Origin: Brachionus koreanus | Taxonomy: Eukaryota; Rotifera; Eurotatoria; Ploima; Brachionidae | Assembly: GCA_016987375.1 (NCBI GenBank) | Contig: PJRA01000216.1 | Span: 1,632,696 to 1,696,695, forward strand | Direction of reading: 5' to 3' | Length of the DNA stretch: 64,000 bases | Shown here: positions 17,001-28,119 of the stretch, piece by piece | How the letters are laid out: each line of letters begins with the position of its first letter | Numbering within the stretch: the stretch's first letter is position 1 | Program-made: the position numbers and the translations under genes | The notes under the pieces: generated by a model | Told to the model about the DNA's origin: nothing | What the model saw: only the letters and a program-made list of their open reading frames with translations | The model's database searches: none

Positions 17001-19549
17001 ATTACAGATAATCATACTATTTAAGGCAATGTGAAATCTGAATACAAAAATTACAGTACAAAAAGGAAAAACTATAAAATTATTTTTCTAGTTGTTCNNN
17101 NNNNNNNNNNNNNNNNNNNNNNNNNNNNNNNNNNNNNNNNNNNNNNNNNNNNNNNNNNNNNNNNNNNNNNNNNNNNNNNNNNNNNNNNNNNNNNNNNNNN
17201 NNNNNNNNNNNNNNNNNNNNNNNNNNNNNNNNNNNNNNNNNNNNNNNNNNNNNNNNNNNNNNNNNNNNNNNNNNNNNNNNNNNNNNNNNNNNNNNNNNNN
17301 NNNNNNNNNNNNNNNNNNNNNNNNNNNNNNNNNNNNNNNNNNNNNNNNNNNNNNNNNNNNNNNNNNNNNNNNNNNNNNNNNNNNNNNNNNNNNNNNNNNN
17401 NNNNNNNNNNNNNNNNNNNNNNNNNNNNNNNNNNNNNNNNNNNNNNNNNNNNNNNNNNNNNNNNNNNNNNNNNNNNNNNNNNNNNNNNNNNNNATGCGAA
17501 TATTTTTTATAAATTTTCAAGTTTATTGAAAATTATTAATCCAAGACCAAAAAAATTCTCTTCAAAAGATTGTAAATTAAATAAAAAGATAAAATAAAGA
17601 ATAATATTTAATATTTATAATTAATCGCATATTACAATCAAGATTAGAGATTTTTTAGAAATCAACATTAGCTTAGCAATCATTAGCTTATTTTTAAAAT
17701 AATAACCGTTTAAAACTTTTTCTAATCCAGAAGTTCACATTAGATAGATTTTGTAATTAAATAAAATTTTTAGATTAATGATTTCAGCAATTGGAAAAAA
17801 AAAGTCAAAAATAAAACTTGCAATCAATTGAAATTTTAATTATAAAATAAATTTAAATAAATTTAATAATTAATTCTATTATGAAAGTCTATTCATAAAT
17901 TAATTGATTTAAAATTTTTTATAAATATTTTGGAAACACTATTTGCCAATGCAAGTTATTTTTACAAGAATTAAATTAAACATACCTTTGAGATTTTGGT
18001 CCATTTTATTTGAAGCCTGTTTGAGTGTTTTTGTGTTCAACTCAATTAGATTTGGATTTAGAATAACCATTTCTCTCATTTTGCTTGGCAATTCTTGAAT
18101 CACATCTTTTTTCTCGCGTCTTATCAAAATTTTCTCTTCCAACAAAAGCCTCAATTCAGTCATATTAGAATAACCGCTATAGTCCATTCCAAATCGACTC
18201 TCTTTACCATCACAGTATCTGATTCCAAAATCGTGAAAACTAGCAAATAGTTTTGGATTAATAGCCTGAATTTGTGAAAATAATTCTGCTGGCCTGGACA
18301 AAGCTGGCGTTCCAGACAGCAAAATAACCCTATTTGAATTTTGTATGAGTTTAAAGGCAGCTTTGGTTCGAGCGGCTTTATTATTCTTGAGCAAATGACA
18401 CTCATCTGCGATTATGACTTTGAAGTCATTCAAGGAAATGTCGTCAATATTTTTTGCCAACAAATCATAGCTACTAATTATAATCTTACTCTTAGGATAA
18501 ATCATTTGTCGACCATTTTCCATTACCTGAATAAAATCCTCAACCAAATCTGAAGATTTTAGGCCACAAACTTTCATTAAAGATTCGCTTAGCCAACGTT
18601 TTGCACTTTCTTTCCACATAAATTTAACACTTGATGGAACAATAATAAATAGAGGCCACTCTTCTTTATAATAGCTAGCTATTCCTAGTGCTTGTACTGT
18701 TTTCCCAAGACCCATATCATCAGCTAGTAGCAAACGACCGTTTTGTTGAATAGCAAATTTGATGCCCTCAATTTGAAAGGGCATTAGACTTTTGGCAATG
18801 GCAGCGTCAATATTTTTTTTCAAGTGTTCAAAATCAATTAAAGGATCGATTTTGGGTTTTACGATTCCTTTGAGCTGATCTTGAAATACTTCTAGCAATG
18901 CTTTTGGCAAAGGCACTAATTGAACTTCGCCGCGTTTAAATTTTTCTGAAATTTTTTTTACCAACTGTTCATATTCTTTGAGATCAAAAGACCATTTTTT
19001 TGTTTGGGGATCATAGCGTTTTGTGCTTATTGTTTTAAATAATTCTTGTAGTTCCAAATTATAATCAGCTTGAACTTCAAAGCGGGTTCTGTCTATTAGA
19101 TAAAATTTGGCGATGGTTGATTTTGAAGACGCAACTCTGTCCAAAGGTTCCAATTTTACCGAGCTTAGTCGCGACTTTATCTTAAGCAAAAGATCATCGT
19201 AATTTGTAAGAGCAAAGTTCCATCGTTTAGTATCTGGATCATATTTTCGACTGTTTATTGTTTTAAATATTTCAATTAATTCTTTATTGTAACCGATCAA
19301 TATTTCGAATCTCGTTGTTGGATCACTTTTTAAATACACACATTTTCCGCTAGTGGAAGTAATTTGTCCAGATGAATTCGATGAACCTGATTCATTTGAG
19401 CTATTAGCCACTGGCTTCTGATTCTGTATCATAGAATTAGATGATTTGGATTTTTGTTTAAGCTGAAGAGCTCGAAGACGATTTTCTTCCATTCGTCTTT
19501 TTTGCTCTTCGGTCAAAGTAGAAGATTTGGATGTTATTGTTAAGGACAT
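14068..19549 (-). CDS. SMARCAL1: SMARCAL1/HARP annealing helicase
   Basis: Two exons, 19549-17986 and 14786-14068, join in phase for 760 residues (human about 954). Residues 11-30 match the RPA-binding motif that recruits SMARCAL1 to stalled forks (LTEEQKRRMEENR). Two HARP repeats follow at about 69-127 and 147-203, each with a KRYDPxTKxW core; these are diagnostic of SMARCAL1. The SNF2 ATPase has Walker A DDMGLGKT (277-284), a DECH box (382-385, usually DESH in this family) and LSGTP (411-415). Exon 2 carries helicase-C with DGSTSSENR and WNPGILVQAEDRVYRIGQ. The acidic tail ends in KKSKQ. The protein rewinds RPA-coated single-stranded DNA at damaged forks. The 3.2 kb intron contains a LINE 3' end and an assembly gap. 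Confidence 0.95.
15141..15291 (+). mobile_element. Severely truncated LINE 3' end with 15-bp TSD
   Basis: AAATAGGAGATTTCT occurs at 15141-15155 and again at 15277-15291. Between them lie about 120 bases ending in a GC-richer 3' tail (CTGAAAGGAAGGACTAGGTC at 15193-15212, then a GGCAAAGGCTTCGCC hairpin) and an AAAT-rich tail. The same tail recurs at about 36033-36075, which identifies a repeat family. It lies in the SMARCAL1 intron, antisense to the gene. Confidence 0.7.
17098..17493. other. Assembly gap (396 N)
   Basis: Run of N inside the SMARCAL1 intron. Frames that appear open across it are artefacts. Confidence 1.
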
Positions 19550-19702
19550 TATTTTTTTATTTAATTAGAATTATAAAAATGCTAAATATTTTATTTAAAT
19601 TTTTTTTTACAACTATAAAATTTAACTAAAAAAGTGCGCCAAAATTCAAATGTTTTATTAATTTATTACAAGACTGCAAAGTTAATTTGTACACAAAAAA
19701 AT

Positions 19703-20565
19703 CTAGAAAACTGATCTTGGGCTCTTCAAGCAATTTTGAGCAGAAGGTAAATCGTCCTCTTTTTCTTGATTTATTTCTAAATATTCATCCATTATCTTTT
19801 TTTGTTCTAATTGTTTCAACTTTATCCTATATATTTCTTTTATTTGTTCAGTATTCTCGGTTTTCGGCTCTAGAAAAAAATTTTAAGAATTAAAAGAAAA
19901 TTTTGCTTTTAAAAACTTTACCTTTAACAATACCTATACAATTCTGAATTGATGGACCTTTTTTATAAGCCAAATTCAACGGTTGTAGACTTAAAAATAA
20001 TTCATTAAATTATTTTTTTTGGCAAGAAAATTGACTTGAGTTTGTCAAAATTACCCACTATATCTTGAATAAGCAAGAGGTCGTCTTGTTGGCGAACGGC
20101 TATTTACAAATGAAGTTGTTAACTGATTGCTTTTGTCAAATACGGCTACAAAATGATTTACATTTTGTGCTGTTTTTACCAAAAGACTTGAAGATGACCT
20201 TAACATCATGGGTTCCTGTATATAAAAACTAAGTACTAAATAAAAAAATAAACTTAATTTTTTACCTGTATGCTCGAAGTTTCTTTAGATTTGGGTTGCT
20301 TTTTTACATAATGCTTAAAAGGTTTTTTTATCAACATGTTTTCGTAAAAAACATTATTGCTCTTAGGAGAATCTTTTACATTTGAACTTTGTTTGATTAG
20401 AGGATCGTATATCAAGTTATTTAATGAGCTCTGATTATAGAGCAAAAGCTGTTTGGCACGTCTAGTAGTGGAATACTCGTTTACAAACGATCGTTTACTC
20501 AAAGCATTTGATGCAAAAGATCGATTCGAAGCATCGGTTTGTGGTGTAAACCTAGCTGCAATCAT
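19703..20565 (-). CDS. Unrecognised four-exon protein, 231 aa
   Basis: Exons 20565-20266, 20215-20055, 19989-19922 and 19869-19703 join cleanly in phase. Each intron is 50-65 bases with good GT..AG borders, which argues for a real gene. The protein is basic and Ser/Asn-rich (FTPQTDASNRSF near the start; SRSPTRRPLAYSRYS near residue 150). It ends with a charged helix likely to form a coiled coil (EIYRIKLKQLEQKKIMDEYL) before the C-terminus SPRSVF. There is no signal peptide or transmembrane segment. I do not recognise the family. The look resembles cytoskeletal or ciliary adaptor proteins, but that is only an impression. It lies just upstream of SMARCAL1, on the same strand. Confidence 0.7.
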
Positions 20566-21192
20566 TTTTCAATTAATTTCAATAACTTAAAATTAATATT
20601 TAACATTAATTTAAAAGTATAGTTTAAGAGAAAAAAAAACATTCTTTCAAGTTCTCCAAGGCAACCAAAGGAAACTAAACACAGTATTTTATGTAATATG
20701 TTTATTTGCTTATTTGAATAAAAAAGGAAAATTTCTATTTATTTTTCTCACTGAAATTTGTTTATTATAAGCTTGTTAAAAGGATCCTATTGTCATTAAA
20801 TTAAAAAAATTTATTCTAAATATTAGAGAATCTATAGTTTCATTATTAATTTGAAATAAAAATATTTAAATTTCAATAATTTGAATTTTGAGTAAAAAAT
20901 CTTTATTTAATTTTTTGTCAAATAATTAATTATAAATTTTACTAATTGAATGATCTCTTGTTCAACAGGTAATTATTAATTATATCAGCAAGTCCTTTAT
21001 TTTCATTTAACAATACGATTAACACAGTATTTTGGTAATTTTTTTAATGATTTATAATTTTCATCAACAAAATAGTTATTAAAAAAAATGCTTATTTAAA
21101 TTAATGTTGAATAAAACAAAATATGTCAATTTTTGGGGTGTTCCTAATTTGCAGACCCAGACTCCGGAAAACAGACTCCTAATTTACGGATT

Positions 21193-21816
21193 CGGACTAA
21201 AATTTCCTATAACCCGGACTCCGGATCTGACTAAAAGTACTGAATACTGAATTTTTTTTAATGCAATAAAAAATTTTATTGTTTCAAATAAAATTGTAAT
21301 ATTTTTTTAAAATTTCAAAATTATCATATAAGAAAGTTGCAATTTTCTTCTTGCAAAAACTATTTGAATGCATGCAAAAAGAGGTTAAGAAAAAAAATGA
21401 AGATTAAACTAAAGCTTAAAAAATATTCTCTATAATTATGATTTTGTTTGTATGATTTTATTTTCAGTTCCAAGAATTGCCTGTTGGTGCTTTAAATGTA
21501 AATTTTGAAAATTTTAAAACTTGTTTTACCCAAGACGAGTTTGAAGCTTTGAATTCAGTTTTGAAAATTAAAAAAGAACTGTTGAGCCCGAAAAGAGGAA
21601 AAAAATAAATTTTAAATTTTAAATTTTTTTTATTCATTTAAAATCTTGTTGCCAAGCGATAAAAGCGTTATTTAAAAAGATAAAAATATCCGATTATTTT
21701 TTTTTCTGTAAATATTTAATTAAATTTTTGTACAAATTTTTTTTCTACAATAAGGCTCCGTAATTTAGTCAATATGGAGTCCGAGTCCGTATTTTGGAAA
21801 GTTTCTTCTTAGTCCG
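21193..21816. mobile_element. Candidate element with imperfect inverted repeats
   Basis: The left arm (about 21193-21236) contains CGGACTAA, then TTCC, then CGGACTCCGGATC and GACTAAA. The reverse complement of the right arm (about 21764-21816) gives the same order: CGGACTAA, TTTCC, CGGACTCGGACTCC and GACTAAA. Both arms are GC-rich islands in AT-rich DNA. They could be subterminal repeats of a DNA transposon. Exact ends and target duplication were not found. Confidence 0.45.
21468..21608 (+). other. Open 46-codon exon-like segment between the arms
   Basis: It follows a strong acceptor (TTTTATTTTCAG) and reads FQELPVGALNVNFENF, continuing through CFTQDEFEALNSVLKIKKEL to a basic end (SPKRGKK) and a stop at 21606. 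Its composition is more protein-like than its surroundings. It may be the last exon of a transposon gene or a captured host exon. No upstream exon was found. Confidence 0.35.
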
Positions 21817-23499
21817 AGTTCGGATTTTATTTCAATTATTTCAATGTTTTTAGATGTGATCTTGGTTAAAAATAATTTTTTTATTTTAGCTTGAATAAAC
21901 AATCAAATCCAAGTTGACTTAGTACATTGAAAAAATATCAGTAAATTTTTCTTGAAAAATTTAAGTAATTAATAAAAATTGACACTTATTTTTAATCAAA
22001 TTGAAATTTTATTGAATCTTTTTATATATAAAAGTTTATTCGATTTTCTTTTATATTGAAAAATTATATTTTATTTTACCTATTTTAAAAAAGATCAAAA
22101 ACTAAGTTTGGCATTATTTGATTTTTGAAGACTCCCTGAAGTGAAAAATTTTAATTTTTAATTAAGTTAACTTAGAACAAACATGAATATTAGGCCAAGA
22201 TTTATATTTTATTGCTTTGTTTTAGCTATTTTTAATTAATATTTTAACCATTCATTCAAATTTTCAAAGTAATTTACTCTTAAAATTATTCAGTTAATTC
22301 AGTCATAATTAATTCATATAGTAATTTATTAACAATCAAACGGTAAGAGTTCAAAATTTTTTTTGTTCAAAACTCTTTTAATTTATAAAAAGCATTTTTA
22401 TAAACTTTTTCAATTAAAAATATCAAAATATTTTTCAAAAGTAATCTAAAATTTGAACTTTTTTTTCGAGACAAAATTAAAAGCCAAATAAATAACCATT
22501 AATCAAAGGAAAAAAAACAATTAATATAACAATTATACTTTAAAAGAAAAATTTTTTTACAAAAAAAAATAATTTATTTAAAACAATTCTCTTATTTCTA
22601 ATTTTAAAAATAATTAATTGCTTTTTATTATTTGAACTCAACTTTTTGATAAACTGATCAAATTAAAGATTCAAATTTTTAAACATGATTTCCTTTTTAA
22701 TTTAAAGTTGAAATAATGTTAAATTTTATCAAATAAATTTATTTCTTCATTAACAAATGCTAAAGATGAATCGACAACAAATTTCTATTTGTTTTTATTT
22801 ATTGTTGCAGATAATTGTGTTTTTTAATTTTGAAAATAATTAAATCCGATCAGATCCTTTTAATTGTTTATTTCCATCAAAAACGGTATTAATGAGTGCA
22901 GATGACCGTCACTATTGTATCTTTTAGTTTTATCAATAAATTTTTGTGAGAAATTTTCTTTTAATCAGATAAATATAACAGCCTCATAAATATATACAAG
23001 CGAGAATGAATTCAGTAGAAACAAACAATGAAAAGTCTCCTATTGTAGGACTAAATTAGTTAACCTTTTTCTTATAATATTTTTTTTTACACTAAGGAGT
23101 TAATTCAATGAATTTTCGTTTTTAAAAAAAAACAGAGATAATTATTTTTTTTCAAAATTTTTATTAGAAAAAAATGATATTTTTTGATTGTAAAAAATTT
23201 TTATTTTAAATAAGATAATCACTGAGAGTTTAAAAAAGTTATAATGTAAAAAGAAATTAAAAATTAGATGATATTAAATTGATGTGCATTGTATTAGTGA
23301 CAAAAAGAAAAAAAATTGATATTCAAATCTTCACCATAAGAGATAGCAGAGAAAAAATTGATCATTCACCAAATGGATTAGAAAAATTACATGTTATAGA
23401 TCCAATTAACAATAAACAGGAAAAAAATTATGCTTTTCATATTTAAAAAAAAAAGTGAAAAATTAGAACGCTTTTTGATTCGAATCAAAAAAAAAAAAA

Positions 23500-23583
23500 G
23501 AAAAAAAAACTTAAATTCATACTCATTTTGACCGTGTTAGCTGTAGCAGCAAAATTAGGCGTTTTCGCTTCAGTTTCGCTCAT
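23500..23583 (-). other. Possible first exon of an unidentified gene
   Basis: From an ATG at 23583 the minus strand reads MSETEAKTPNFAATANTVKM, followed by SMNL, in an island less AT-rich than its surroundings, then a possible GT donor before a poly-T run. No following exon was recognised, so this is weak. The lower boundary is approximate. Confidence 0.2.
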
Positions 23584-24405
23584 TTCAGCTTTTGATTTTC
23601 AATAAAAATCCTAGTTAAGAAAAAAAAACAAGTGCACAATTTTAAAAGGAAAAAATAAAATTTATCTGTTTATGAAATTGGTTACCTAGACAAAGAGCTA
23701 GGCTATTCTGACTTAATATTAACCTAATCTGAACTAATAACTAAAACTAGAAATTTCACAAATTAAATTGTCTTGGAAGATATGGGATAATACTTTAAAC
23801 ATTAAATTAACCGAATTAGTTTGAGTTAAAGCTCTAAACTTCCATATTCTCGAATTAAGACCCGAAACAAACAAAAATGGAATTAACAATATCAGGATAG
23901 TGTAGTGACATTGTTTGGCAAATAAACTGGATGGATAATTAAAAAAAAGATCTTAAAAATTGTCGGAGGACCGCCAATATTGGGGTCATTTAACAATAAA
24001 TGCAAAATTACGAATATCGGTAAAAATAATGGAGATCATCACGGCTATACTAAGCTAAATAAAAAAAAAATTAAAAAAATGTCATTTTGATTGACTAGAT
24101 TCAACCTCCTTTATCCTAACTGCCTTGAATAGATCATTTAATGCTAATTCTTTAATGTTGCATGCAATTAAAATAGTTTTAAAAAAATAACAGTTTAAAA
24201 TTGAAAAAAAAACAACAAAATACGGAAAGACACCATTTGGATGCGGCAAAATTTAGTATACCATTTAGTTCGAGAATTTATATTCGTCGACTATGCTCAA
24301 GAAACAATTATTTTTTTGTGTGTTTTTTAAGGGAAAAAATTTTTCAATTTTTTTTGAATTTTTATTTGTCTCTTTAGTTGCAGTGAGTGAGTGAGTGATA
24401 GCTAA

Positions 24406-27400
24406 TTATCCAAAATAAGAGTTAATCGCTCTTAAGAAATAGAGCATACTGGCTTGAACGCGCGCTTCCATTATCACTATATTTACGTGAACTTTTTCCG
24501 AGTGGGTAAACTCTTTCATAATACTGTCATAGTGCGATTTGGTGATGCGCTCTGGACACGAGCACAATATTTTGATGTATCGTCGCAATGGCGATTTGAG
24601 TAAGATTCCAATTTGATTGTAATCATAGTCATCGTACTGAATTCCGTAGAGCGAGTGAACGTAGTACCACACTGCTCTACGAAACAAACTGGTGTCCACG
24701 TCTCTTTTGGTGCCCAATCTTAAAAAGAAAAAATTCTAAATTACAATAAAAGCAACATTAAAATCTATTAAAAATTTATTATTAAAAATTCTCAATTTAA
24801 ATTTGCTTAATTAGAAAACAAATTTATTTTATTTCTTTTTATTTTAATAAAATAAGAAAAATTCCCTTAAAAAAAATTATATATTCCCTAAAATCAATAG
24901 TTCTTAAATTTTTGCAAAAGTGTTTTATTTTTTTATTTATATAAATTAATTCTATCCTCATTAATAAAATCTTTTACAAAGCAAGTATTAGACGAATTTC
25001 ATTTTTAAAATGAAATTAGATAAGGGCTTGTCAACCGGATAAAAAACTATAACTGGTTAGAGTTGATTTATTTTAATTTAGAAAGTAAACCTATAATTAA
25101 GAAGAAATTTTAATTTTAAATATAAAATTGTCATTCGAATTATATTTGAAAAATCTAGTAAATAAAAAGAACCAGTTACACAGTTACTCTTATTAAAATA
25201 TTGGAAAAGTTATGATTTAAAATCTAATTTTAACAATGTGAATTTCAAAAAAAAAACTTGGCTTATTAGTTAAATAATGATATAAATTCTGCAAAAGAAG
25301 GAGTTGATAAAAGCATTAAATTCGGTAATCTCTTACCGGTCGACAATCAACTAAAGTAAAATTGTATTTTAATTAGGTATTGTGGAATTCAACTAGAAAC
25401 TAAACAAAAATTCTTGCTTTTTTAATTGACAAATTGAAATTTACAAAATAAATTTTTTTTAATAATTTTGTTTTAGGTAAAAAATGTGCAAATTGAACAA
25501 AAAATGTGAACTATTTTGCATTATTTTTTTAAAAAAATTTTTTTTTCTATTTAAATTTATTTTATTTAGCATTAGAAAGCCCGGCTGGTCAAAAAAAAAA
25601 AGATCTTAAAACTTGTAACTTGATATTTTTTCTGTTAGAATATCAAGTTAAAAATTCCTTTTTAATATCTGTTAGATTGTTCAAAAAACTTAACTTTAAC
25701 CATTTTTAATTTATTAATTTTGCAGTAAAACAAACGGGCTATCTTTCAAATATTTTATTCTAATAAATTTTAATTTATTAATTTATTAGAGTAAGAATTT
25801 TTGTTTTGTTTGTAATTGAATTTCACAATAAATTTTGCTTATTTTAAAGAGGTCTTCTTCTTTTATAGATATTTTTAATTAAACATAAAAAATTTTTTTG
25901 ATATATGGAAATTTAACTTGGGAAATATTAACTGTATGCCACTTTGTTTAAAATATTTTTTCAAACTTCCATGATTGGCACATAAATACAGCTTTTTTCG
26001 ATTCTTTTTAATATGCCAGAATTTTCAGTCACGTGATTCAGATTTTTATTTCAAAATTGAAAATATTTAAAAAAAAAAAACTAAATGATTAAAATGGTAC
26101 GGTAATGATGAAGAAAATAAAAGAGATTTATTTTTTTCTAAACTGGCCAGATAATTAACAAAGACTGCCTTAAAAACAAAATATATAGTGATTTTAAAGT
26201 GAAAAAAAATTGATTAGACAAAAACAGTCTTAGGCAAAAATTAAATTTAATGGAAAAATTTTTTTTTTAAAAATTCAACAAAGAAATAGATATATAAAAA
26301 TGCTTACGTATTGTAAGTCATGGTTACTGCCACTTTAAAATTTTTGTCTAAATATTCACAAATATCCGGGTATAAACTTAATGCAGTGCAATATCCTTGG
26401 TTTTCCCAAGTGTAATACTCTAAACGCAACGATTGATCAACTTTGTCAAAATCAATATAAGCAAAGTCCGGTTCGTATTCATACTTTTTCAAGTACAATT
26501 TGCATTTTTCATGCATCGGTGATAATTTTGGCATTTTTTTTGCCTTGGACGAATTGCTCACCGGTAAATCGACATTTAATCTAGCTGCTTGGTTACAGTC
26601 CGTGTAAGATTTTGATATGTAATTAGAAGTGCATGATGATGATGAATTTGAAGAGCAAAGTTTAATCGAGTTTGTTTTTATTTTTTTCTTCGAACTGTCA
26701 TACGATTCGCCACAAATGCACTCGTCCAACGCTTCGTCCACATTTTCATCGTTCAAGAGCATCGAAGGCAAATTGTTGTTGGTGTCGTGTACACAAACAT
26801 GTGCATGTCGCGATACCAATTTAGTATTGGACAAATCGGATAGATAATTTGAATTAGTCGATAAGATTAGAGGACTCGAGCCGGATGGTGATGAAAAAAA
26901 GGGCTTAGACGAATGACCGATTGAGATACTCGACGATTTGCTCAAAATTTTGCATTGTGCATCCTCGTTTTGCAGCATTTGCATCTCTTTCAGCAGCATG
27001 TCTATGCCGAGCTCGCAGCTGGAGGCCGACGAGTTCGACAGTGTTCTATTCGAAGTACCAGTCGAGTCTGATCGAGCACGATAAAAGTCGTCAGTCGATC
27101 GAAACTCGGATCTGCTTTGTCTAGTCGGTCTAATGCCAAAGCCAAAGAAATCATCTCCACAATTTTCTTCCAAGTCCTCTTCGTCGCACTCGTCATCTTC
27201 GTCCTCGTCCAAATACTCGTTTTCGCTATTTTTGGTCTTTCTTCGTCGACGTTCAAGCTCAATCAGAGCCTTAATCTCCTCTTGTCTTTGACGTTCTCTT
27301 TCTTCTTTGATTCGTTTCTCTTCGGCAATTTCTATTTGATGAATAAAATTTTCATTAATGCCACAGCCAAATACAAATCCGGACAAAGCGTGAAAATGTG

Positions 27401-28119
27401 TTAGTATGGTCACAGCCGTCAGCAATTCAGTTACTGTCCAATTGCTCTTAAGAATTTTCTCAACATGTTCCGATCTCATAAGCCAGGGCTGATGGCACAA
27501 AATTTTGTTAATCTCGTTTAGTTCTTTAAGTTTGTCCGGCACGACATCGAGCCCGTTTCGAACCCAGGTCTTTTTGCCATTCTGAGACAAAAATTCTTGT
27601 TCTTGCTGCTTGACCAAGTAGATGCATCGATGACGGGCCGACGCCATTATGGCGATGAAGTGTCGTGTGTCATAGGACAAAGCACCGTGTTGACCATACA
27701 TCAAATAGTTTGAAAATCCGACAAATTCTTTGAGAAACTCTGGATGAAAACTAATTATTCGAATTAAATTGTCCACAAGGCCTTCTTGTGCGTATATATC
27801 CGAATATATGTCGGACAATGTCTCGTTTTCGGACACCGATTGCTCATTCAACAAAATCTTAATGAAAAATGTTTAGGATTGACAAATTATTATTTTACTT
27901 ATGGTCAAAATCTAGAATATTTAACAAAATTGAGTGACAATTAAAGAATATTACTTCTTTAAAGGGTAAAAAAGCGCTGACCATATCTGAGCTTTGTTCA
28001 TTCAAAAAAACAGACTGTGTCGAACGACTGGCATTGTGTTTAGATGATCCATTTTGTGAAAAGTAAGAATTAAGCGAGCTGAAGCCGGACGACGGGGATA
28101 ATGATAACAAATCGTTCAT
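24406..28119 (-). CDS. SESN: Sestrin (leucine/stress sensor of the GATOR2-TORC1 pathway)
   Basis: Exons 28119-27955, 27857-26308 and 24718-24406 join in phase for 675 residues (human SESN2 is about 480). The N-terminal domain (about 50-225) holds ARHRCIYLV: Cys133 and Tyr135 match the peroxidase site, but the family's His seven residues after the Cys is Gln140. A charged coiled coil and an acidic run (about 228-290) plus Ser-rich sequence make a linker near 280 residues, much longer than in vertebrates. The C-terminal domain has TYNT, the split VDTS leucine-lid motif, RYDDYDY-like QYDDYDY (GATOR2 contact) and HSEKVHVN. The pocket Trp six residues before the HSEK Ser is Met. Sestrins inhibit TORC1 through GATOR2. 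I chose the ATG at 28119 because the codon further upstream is GTG. Confidence 0.93.

Larger units (their letters stand above)
20566..24405. other. Noncoding region with repeat elements
   Basis: About 3.8 kb between the unknown minus-strand gene and the sestrin stop. It holds an inverted-repeat element (21193-21816) with an embedded open exon, a candidate start exon at 23583, a GC-rich patch at 23961-23985, and otherwise AT-rich sequence. Confidence 0.5.

Noticed and set aside
17031..17597. Open frames running across the N block
   Set aside because: They are open only because N codons cannot be stops; this is an assembly gap inside the SMARCAL1 intron.
22981..23060. Short ATG-started frame (MNSVETNNEKSPIVGLN)
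   Set aside because: Only 17 codons, with no splice context linking it to other exons.
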